Positions 7,010 to 12,233 of a stretch of DNA of 12,233 nt are shown piece after piece. A program made the translations under genes and the position numbers. Origin of the DNA: Gammaproteobacteria bacterium. GTDB lineage: Bacteria; Pseudomonadota; Gammaproteobacteria; SZUA-229. How positions within the stretch are numbered: position 1 is the stretch's first letter; each line of letters begins with the position of its first letter. The stretch covers positions 1 to 12,233 of the forward strand of contig JAOUQA010000027.1 in the NCBI GenBank assembly GCA_029879605.1, in the 5' to 3' direction. A model generated the notes under the pieces. That model saw nothing but the letters and a program-made list of their open reading frames with translations. It was not told the origin of the DNA and did not search any database.

Positions 7010-7038
7010 AATGTCAGGTATTACTATGGTATGACATT
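7010..7038. promoter_or_regulatory. Inverted repeat over the predicted transcription start, possible operator
   Basis: AATGTCA (7010-7016) and TGACATT (7032-7038) are perfect 7-base inverted arms separated by 15 bases, so the half-sites are 22 bases apart. They begin directly after the candidate -10 box, a position typical of repressor binding. The arms are too far apart and too AT-rich to act as a terminator. Confidence 0.35.
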
Positions 7039-7077
7039 GTAGATGTACACGGAACAAATATAAGTTTGAGATTAAAA

Positions 7078-7404
7078 ATGATTGAACAGAAGCGTGAATA
7101 TTATAGAGTTGAATATCCCGAAAATGATCGTCCAGCATTAGTGTTCATGGATAATGAATTTGAGATTCTAGATGTATCTGAGGGTGGGGTAAGATTTAAG
7201 GTAGAAAAAGCAGACGATTTTATTATTGGGGAGTTAGTAGGTGCCACGATAAAATTTGCAGATGATTATACCTTTAAGTGTACAGGTAAAATAGTTCGTA
7301 TTGATGATAATAATATAGCAATAAATAATATTCATCATATACCACTAGAGCGAATACGCGCTGAGCATTTACTCATGATACGTAAGTATAATCTCAAACA
7401 TTAG
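7078..7404 (+). CDS. Single-domain PilZ protein, probable c-di-GMP receptor
   Basis: This is a canonical small PilZ protein of 108 residues. The RxxxR motif is REYYR (R6, R10), and DxSxxG is DVSEGG (D32, S34, G37), so both c-di-GMP contact motifs are intact. The remainder (VRFKVEKADDF, VGATIKFADDYTFKCTGKIVRI, NNIAINNI) supplies the barrel strands. The frame opens at a TTG at 7066, but the ATG at 7078 is preferred: GAG lies 7 bases upstream and RxxxR then starts at residue 6, as is usual for short PilZ proteins. It has no effector domain, so it would act by binding a partner, for example a pilus, flagellar or polysaccharide component. Its TAG overlaps the stop codon of the convergent HemN-like gene in the bases TTAG. 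Confidence 0.92.
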   Translation: MIEQKREYYRVEYPENDRPALVFMDNEFEILDVSEGGVRFKVEKADDFIIGELVGATIKFADDYTFKCTGKIVRIDDNNIAINNIHHIPLERIRAEHLLMIRKYNLKH

Positions 7405-9047
7405 GCAAAATGATTTATTGCTGACCAGCTCCATATTCCATCACTGCTTCTACGTCCATGGCTAGCTCTTTGATCATCCAGTTGATTGAGTAGCCCTTTG
7501 TTACGTCTACGATCCCATTGTGTACGACGGTCAATATTAACTGTATGCATATTTTCAGGCAGGTTAAATGATTTGGTCTGGGCTTTTCCTAGTTGAGTCA
7601 TAATATGAGGCACTGGAAATGATGACAGGTATTCTTCTGGTAAGCCTAGTAGTTGTTCTTTGAAATGATCTGGTGCAAATAACATTGGAATGATGTTGTT
7701 ATAGTATGTTGCTTTATCCGTCATACGTAAAATATCATCATTTAGTTCCAGGTAGCCAAGCTCAATAAGAGCATTAATTAAGTCTTTATATATTTCATCG
7801 ATAGCAACATTATATTTAAATTTAAATTCTCCAATGCTGACATAAGTGAATCTTAATTTGCTGGTTAGTTCTCTGCAGATTTCAAGCTCTGAATCTAGTT
7901 CATCCATAGTGGCAAGTGGTAACTTGTCATCATCAATTAACTGGTAATAAGATTTCATGCTTGCTGTATTTTGATAGGCTCTTTGAGGTGCGTATCCTTG
8001 TGAATTAATTCCCATCGAGACAAGTGGAAGATTGTCCCATCGTCGCAGTTGATGACGATATGATGCTTTATCCGGATTGATAAAAATATTTTGTAAAACT
8101 GGTTTGTAACCCAGTGAAAGCAAATGTTCTTCTGCCCGAGAAAATTGTCTGATTTTATACTCGTAATAATCGTCTTTAGGTGGTTCAAATAAAACTTTAC
8201 CGTTGCTTCTCTGTTTATCAAGAGCGTAAATAGATAAGCTGGGTGTGCCAATATCGTGAAATTTCTGTAATGTATTAATTAAAGTGTCTTCTTCTTCACC
8301 ATCAAAGCCATACATTGTATCAACATTAATATTGCCAATTATATCAATCGCATGTTTAAGTTCGTCTATAGCATGATTTACTGAATAGTCTCGATTCATT
8401 GTTTTTAGCAAGTCTTCATCCAGGGTCTGTATGCCGTAGCTGAGTCTATTAATGCCTAGTGATTTGAGGAATTGAGTTTTTGCTTTTGGCAAAGTGCCAG
8501 GTGCAGCTTCAATTGTGATTTCAGCATCGGTGCTAATATTAAACTTTTTATTAAGATTTTCAAAAATATTTGCGAGCAGGTGATCGCTTAAAAATGTTGG
8601 GGTGCCACCACCAAAATAAATAGATTCACAGGTATCGTTTGCGAAGGTGTCAGCATAGAGAGACATTTCCTTAATCAGGTAGTCAGTATATTTTTGTGCA
8701 AAATCGATTCCATCACCGGGGATTATTGCGTAGTAGCAAAAGCTACACAGGGATTTACAAAATGGACTATGTAGATAAATTGAATAACGGCCTGGAATGA
8801 CAGAAGGCTTTGTAAATAGCTCACTTGCAGTATGTGGTGGTTGTTGCTTGTTAAGTAGTGGTGGTGGAAATGTCCAGTCAAAACAGGGAAAAAAATCATT
8901 TTGTTTCTTTAGAAGGCGCTCCAGTCGATTTTTAATATCGATCTTGTTAAAAGATGCGAGTTTAGATTCCGTTGCTGAATTAATTTCTGGTTTTTTTATG
9001 AGTCGAGACCGCTTGTTGAAACAATGGCTAGCACGTTTGATGGGCAT
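7401..9047 (-). CDS. HemN-like radical SAM protein with extended N-terminus and arginine-rich tail
   Basis: The 548-residue protein is a radical SAM enzyme of the HemN/HemW superfamily. The iron-sulfur cluster motif CxxxCxxC is C97-KSL-C101-SF-C104. GGGTP (146-150), EAAPGTL (180-186), INRLSYGIQTLDEDLLKTMNR (199-219), NVDTMYGF (241-248) and a HemN-type C-terminal region (about 385-450) follow in the usual order. The fourth Cys of true coproporphyrinogen dehydrogenase HemN (CxxxCxxCxC) is absent (CYY), so oxygen-independent coproporphyrinogen oxidation should not be assumed. A heme-chaperone-like or other role is equally possible. It is longer than HemW (about 380) and HemN (about 457): about 85 residues precede the core, and a tail after about 500 carries DRRTQWDRRRNK and DQRASHGRRSSD. 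A GAG about 8 bases before the ATG is a weak ribosome site. The gene converges on, and overlaps by 4 bases, the PilZ gene. Confidence 0.88.
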   Translation of the reverse strand: MPIKRASHCFNKRSRLIKKPEINSATESKLASFNKIDIKNRLERLLKKQNDFFPCFDWTFPPPLLNKQQPPHTASELFTKPSVIPGRYSIYLHSPFCKSLCSFCYYAIIPGDGIDFAQKYTDYLIKEMSLYADTFANDTCESIYFGGGTPTFLSDHLLANIFENLNKKFNISTDAEITIEAAPGTLPKAKTQFLKSLGINRLSYGIQTLDEDLLKTMNRDYSVNHAIDELKHAIDIIGNINVDTMYGFDGEEEDTLINTLQKFHDIGTPSLSIYALDKQRSNGKVLFEPPKDDYYEYKIRQFSRAEEHLLSLGYKPVLQNIFINPDKASYRHQLRRWDNLPLVSMGINSQGYAPQRAYQNTASMKSYYQLIDDDKLPLATMDELDSELEICRELTSKLRFTYVSIGEFKFKYNVAIDEIYKDLINALIELGYLELNDDILRMTDKATYYNNIIPMLFAPDHFKEQLLGLPEEYLSSFPVPHIMTQLGKAQTKSFNLPENMHTVNIDRRTQWDRRRNKGLLNQLDDQRASHGRRSSDGIWSWSAINHFA

Positions 9048-9066
9048 GATTTTTTCTCATTTAGGT

Positions 9067-9083
9067 GCTTATTTAAAATAAGC
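9067..9083. promoter_or_regulatory. Perfect 7-3-7 palindrome in the leader of the HemN-like gene
   Basis: GCTTATT-TAA-AATAAGC lies 20-36 bases before the HemN-like start. If transcription begins near 9084, this would be a stem-loop at the very 5' end of the mRNA, where such stems protect transcripts. It could equally be an operator. Read on the + strand it is followed by a T-rich run, but no + strand gene ends nearby. Confidence 0.45.
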
Positions 9084-9090
9084 GTTTATT

Positions 9091-9131
9091 ATTATTTGCT
9101 TAATTTAAAACCTATCTTTGCTAGATGTCAA
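9091..9131 (-). promoter_or_regulatory. Candidate FNR/Anr-dependent promoter of the HemN-like gene
   Basis: TTGCT-AGAT-GTCAA (9118-9131) matches TTGAT-N4-ATCAA at 8 of 10 positions. On the - strand AATAAT (9096-9091) matches the -10 box at 5 of 6. This places the box centre about 40-41 bases before a start near 9084, close to the -41.5 spacing of class II FNR promoters. Oxygen-independent hemN genes are often controlled by FNR or Anr, which makes the match more credible. The rest of the 193-base gap holds no clear terminator for fimX. Confidence 0.35.
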
Positions 9132-9240
9132 TATTCTAATAACAAATAGATCTGACAGGGATGCACTTTAAAGCTTCCTGGCAATTAATAACCTAAATAA
9201 GATGAGAGTAATATAGGTGCTTTGTTTGGTCTTGGATTTA

Positions 9241-11331
9241 TTAACCTGACATAGATGTGAAGTCGTAATCTAAATCAGGTGAAGGTTCCTGTAGAAAATT
9301 GCCCTGTATAAAGTTTATGCCCATACCCCATAATACTGATAAGCTACCGGCATCTTCAACACATTGAGCTATGGTTAGTTTATTCATCTCCATTGCTTTT
9401 TCGGTAATGCCCTTTACAGTCTCCTGGTTTTCGGGGCTGGCGATAATGTTTTCCATAAATGATTTTTCAAGTTTAAGGTAGTCAGTGGGTATATGTTTGA
9501 GTAGTGCGAAAGGGTTGTCTCCTTTGCCAAAATCATCCAGAGCGAAGGCGCAGTTTAGCTGTTTAAGTTTCGTGGCGATTTCTGCTGTATATTTTGCACT
9601 GGTAGCTGCCATATTTTCTTTTACTTCAAAGACCATGCTGTTTTTAGGCACATTATATTTCTTTAATTGTTCACTGAGCCAGGTAATTAGATTGGTGTCT
9701 TTTAATGAAGAAGGTGTAAGTTTTACAAAGAAAATTGTACGTTTACCAGCTTTCCATTGTTTTGTAAGAGTCGTAATTGTGTTGAGTAATACATAGCGAT
9801 CAATCGTCATCGACATGCCTGTTCTTTCTGCCGCAGGAAAGAATTCTTCAGGTGGAACGATATTGCCCTCTTCATTAAACAGGCGTAAAAATACTTCATA
9901 GCGTTCGTCAGGGTCACCATGCAGGCTAACAATAGGCTGGAAATAAAGCTTGAAACGATTGTCTTTTACGGCTTTCTTTATTTCCTCGACAACTTGAGCA
10001 TCAATTTCTTTCTGAGTTAGTTCACCTTCCTTGGGCTGATAAACAACCAGTTGACCAACGCCTTTTGATTCGGCTTCCTCCAGGGCTCTTTCTGCCCTTA
10101 GCATGATTTCAGTGCTATCAGGGGCGTTGTCATCAATTACTGCTATCCCAATGGTGCAGGTTGGATTAATTGATTTATTATTGATGTTTGCAATATAGTC
10201 TTGTGTGGATCGTATTATCTTTTGGCCGAATTCTTCTGCTGAGCTTGCAGTCTGATTGATGCCAATTATTGTGAATATATTGCTTTCAAAATGGGCAAGA
10301 ATGTCGTCCTTGTTGCTGGTTTCTTCAAATACACGTGAGATTTCATTGAGAAGTTGATCGCTACCTGCAACTCCAGCTTCTTTTTTGATGTCTGAAAAAT
10401 TGTCAATATGAATAATTAATACACATGACTTTTCTTTACCAGACTGTCCATCTTTGACTTTTTCATCAAGTAGTTGATGGAAATACTGTCTGTTGTAAAG
10501 TCCAGTGATTGGATCTTTCTGGCTCATTAAGGTCAGTTGTTTTTCGAGTTCTGCACTATCAACCTGGTTTCTTATAATGACCTGGATGCAGGGCTCACCA
10601 TCAATTCTCGCAGATGAGAATTCCATTTCACCGTCAAATTCTGTACTGTCAGATTTTTTTAGACTGGTTTTTAATTTGTTGGTATTCATTGTGTTGTCTT
10701 TAAAATTTTCTCTTAGAAAAGTTTTAAAAGAATCTCGATCATCCATGCCAACCATATCTAGTATCGGCATTCCTTCCAGTTCTTCAGATTCGCTAAAACC
10801 AAAGAGTTCGAGATAGGATTCATTAGAGTATACATGCATGCCTTCATGTATATAGGCTATGGCATCTCTTGAAGAGTCCAGTAAAGCTTCGCAGCGTTTT
10901 TCTGTTTCTAGAGTCGTCTGTTCCAGTAAAAAGGATTTTTTAATTGCTTTGAATGCTTCGCATTCTCTTATGATGATGAGTTCGAGATGTGTTGGTGTTT
11001 CATAATCAGACAGGTCTCGGGCGCCAGCGCGCATAACTTTAACAATCTCTGCTTCATGTCCTTTACGGTTGACAGCAATAACAGGTACGGGTGAGCTCGC
11101 TTTTTCCTTTATACAAGCAATTGTTTGTTCAAGAGATATTAGTTCCATTCCCATCGAGTAGAGAAGAACGTCTGGAGTTGTTTTCTTAAGTGCGGCTTCC
11201 AGATCTTCTTCATCTTCAATTCTAGTTGTATGGGCTGCGAAACCGGCTGAGCGCATGAGTTTGACAATATTGTCTTCGGTGTTGAATGATTCATCGATGA
11301 TAAAAATATTTATTTTATTTTCTTTTGCCAC
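9241..11331 (-). CDS. fimX: FimX-type degenerate REC-PAS-GGDEF-EAL protein, type IV pilus regulator
   Basis: The 696-residue protein has the domain order and length of Pseudomonas FimX (about 691): receiver-like domain (about 7-125), PAS (about 145-255), GGDEF (about 268-432) and EAL (about 445-685). Every catalytic signature is broken, as in FimX. The receiver phospho-acceptor Asp is missing (VLLYSMGM, 55-62), GGDEF reads ESNIF (349-353), and EAL reads EVFLRL (479-484), the same form as in P. aeruginosa FimX. The usual INIS Asn is replaced (FVKLTP) and DDFGTG is DDFGKG (599-604). The family binds c-di-GMP tightly through its inactive EAL domain and promotes pilus assembly and twitching, in Xanthomonas through PilZ and PilB. 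The start is GTG, with AAGAG 7 bases upstream, and lies 17 bases after the upstream PilZ-type gene in the same operon. Confidence 0.93.
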   Translation of the reverse strand: MAKENKINIFIIDESFNTEDNIVKLMRSAGFAAHTTRIEDEEDLEAALKKTTPDVLLYSMGMELISLEQTIACIKEKASSPVPVIAVNRKGHEAEIVKVMRAGARDLSDYETPTHLELIIIRECEAFKAIKKSFLLEQTTLETEKRCEALLDSSRDAIAYIHEGMHVYSNESYLELFGFSESEELEGMPILDMVGMDDRDSFKTFLRENFKDNTMNTNKLKTSLKKSDSTEFDGEMEFSSARIDGEPCIQVIIRNQVDSAELEKQLTLMSQKDPITGLYNRQYFHQLLDEKVKDGQSGKEKSCVLIIHIDNFSDIKKEAGVAGSDQLLNEISRVFEETSNKDDILAHFESNIFTIIGINQTASSAEEFGQKIIRSTQDYIANINNKSINPTCTIGIAVIDDNAPDSTEIMLRAERALEEAESKGVGQLVVYQPKEGELTQKEIDAQVVEEIKKAVKDNRFKLYFQPIVSLHGDPDERYEVFLRLFNEEGNIVPPEEFFPAAERTGMSMTIDRYVLLNTITTLTKQWKAGKRTIFFVKLTPSSLKDTNLITWLSEQLKKYNVPKNSMVFEVKENMAATSAKYTAEIATKLKQLNCAFALDDFGKGDNPFALLKHIPTDYLKLEKSFMENIIASPENQETVKGITEKAMEMNKLTIAQCVEDAGSLSVLWGMGINFIQGNFLQEPSPDLDYDFTSMSG

Positions 11332-11348
11332 GTTCTAACTCTTTAATG

Positions 11349-12233
11349 TTACAGAGATGACCAAATAGAGCTAAAGTCATCTGGGTTATTGGGTGATTCC
11401 TGTCGAGATTTGTTTCCGCTGTCATCTCCCGGGTCAGGATTTTCTGTTAATTGGGTAAACTGAAATTGCGTGAACGATCCTGTGTGCTCTCTGACTGTTC
11501 CGAGCTTAACTTCCAGCTCACTATCATAAATTTTAATAATTAACGTGTTATCAGTTTTAAAAGCATGAGCTGGAAGCAGTAATGTAGAAGGCTGTTGTAT
11601 GGGTTTAATTCCTGGCAACATTAATCCTTCAAACGGTTCTTCTTTTTTACGATTACTTCTCTGCACGAGACAGGGTATTAATTTTGGTGAAAGAACCTGT
11701 ACACCGGCTTCCAAGCCATTTTTCTGGCTATTTTTAATCCATCTTATCACACCGGCTCGCCATTGGTAGGTATGATCTGGTTCTTTTTCTCTAATGCCAA
11801 TTAGTTCTCCAACCTGGGCTCTAGAAGTTGAATTTGATGCCCAGCGCAGGCAATAGCCACCAGCACTTATATTTGATATACACCAGTGTAAGTCAGGGGC
11901 TTCTTTATTCAGTTCGCCCATTTCTTTTTCCTGAGCCTGTAATTCTCTGGCATATGTATCAGTAAGGGCACGACCTTTGGCAACAATATCCCAGGCGTCT
12001 GCCGAACTATTCTGATCAGCACTCAGGTCAGGATGGGTAATAAAAAATTCTGGTTTTTGTTTATTATCAAAAACCTCGTTTTTTGATTGCGTGTTTTCAG
12101 AGATTGATTGTAGAGAAAACATTGCGCCAGATGTTCTAGTTGTCTTTGATTTAGGTTTTTCTGGTTCAGCGGTTAATTCTTTATAAATAGAACTTAGGCC
12201 TATAATGGCTTTGATCTGGCTATCCCGTTGGGC
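11349..12233 (-). CDS. PilZ-type protein upstream of fimX, 5'-truncated by window edge
   Basis: The frame has no stop between the ATG at 12122 and the window edge. The 37 codons beyond it (for example AIIGLSSIYKELTAEPEKPK) look like normal coding sequence, and no ribosome site precedes 12122. The gene therefore almost certainly begins outside, and 294 residues are visible. Counting from Met at 12122, the PilZ signature NxSxxG is N84-I-S86-A-G-G89 in CISNISAGGYCLRW, followed by the PilZ-like strand VIRWIKNSQKNGLEAGVQVLS (125-145). A further beta-rich stretch (180-225) and an acidic, disordered C-terminus follow. The RxxxR partner motif is not seen in this part. I infer that it is the large PilZ-like protein encoded beside fimX in Pseudomonas relatives. 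Its stop lies 17 bases from the fimX GTG, so co-transcription is nearly certain and a shared role in pilus control is likely. Confidence 0.8.
   Translation of the reverse strand, partial: AQRDSQIKAIIGLSSIYKELTAEPEKPKSKTTRTSGAMFSLQSISENTQSKNEVFDNKQKPEFFITHPDLSADQNSSADAWDIVAKGRALTDTYARELQAQEKEMGELNKEAPDLHWCISNISAGGYCLRWASNSTSRAQVGELIGIREKEPDHTYQWRAGVIRWIKNSQKNGLEAGVQVLSPKLIPCLVQRSNRKKEEPFEGLMLPGIKPIQQPSTLLLPAHAFKTDNTLIIKIYDSELEVKLGTVREHTGSFTQFQFTQLTENPDPGDDSGNKSRQESPNNPDDFSSIWSSL

Noticed and set aside
6953..7138. 61-residue - strand frame over the start of the 7078 PilZ gene
   Set aside because: It overlaps a well-supported PilZ gene and its promoter region, and has no recognisable motif or ribosome binding site.
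8797..9081. 94-residue + strand frame antisense to the HemN-like N-terminus
   Set aside because: The composition (Cys-, Gly- and Ser-rich) is that of an antisense shadow, and it spans the palindrome and leader of the HemN-like gene.
9192..9222. Short inverted repeat downstream of fimX as a terminator
   Set aside because: Only a 5-bp stem with a loop of about 18 bases and no T run.

Overview
The window looks like chromosomal core and regulatory DNA of an AT-rich gammaproteobacterium. The evidence is close resemblance to YaaA, YajD and the type IV pilus regulator FimX, all best known from Gammaproteobacteria, with AT-rich codon use throughout. I cannot name the genus. I see no tRNA, rRNA, CRISPR array, insertion sequence or phage gene. 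The longest stretch without a gene is about 290 bases.

Layout. The left end (1-2732) holds a 5'-truncated yaaA (+), a terminator-like hairpin, a small outer-membrane beta-barrel protein (-), an unrecognised exported protein (+) and a PilZ-domain protein (-). The next block (2948-5828) has a two-gene + strand unit, an unrecognised 91-residue protein followed by the HNH nuclease yajD. Convergent to it is a - strand pair, a DUF2892 membrane protein followed by a membrane-bound GGDEF-EAL protein. The third block (6116-9047) has a spermidine-synthase-like protein (+), a second small PilZ protein (+) and a HemN-like radical SAM protein (-) whose stop codon overlaps that of the PilZ gene. The right end (9241-12233) is a - strand operon: a PilZ-type protein that runs off the window edge, then fimX.

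The common thread is cyclic di-GMP. Two of the 12 genes are GGDEF/EAL proteins, one with all motifs intact and one (FimX) degenerate and therefore probably a sensor. Three more carry PilZ motifs and are probable c-di-GMP receptors. FimX acts in type IV pilus assembly and twitching motility, so the right end at least probably serves surface motility. The membrane GGDEF-EAL enzyme and the two small PilZ proteins could set or read c-di-GMP for the same or other outputs, but nothing in the sequence links them directly.

Two FNR/Anr-like sites were found by eye, one upstream of the HemN-like gene and one between a PilZ gene and the yajD unit. They suggest possible oxygen control but are candidates only. 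No wholly new system is evident. The most useful leads are the density of c-di-GMP genes, the arginine-rich tail on the HemN-like protein, the SpeE-like protein lacking the usual active-site signature, and the composite regulatory region in front of the 7078 PilZ gene.
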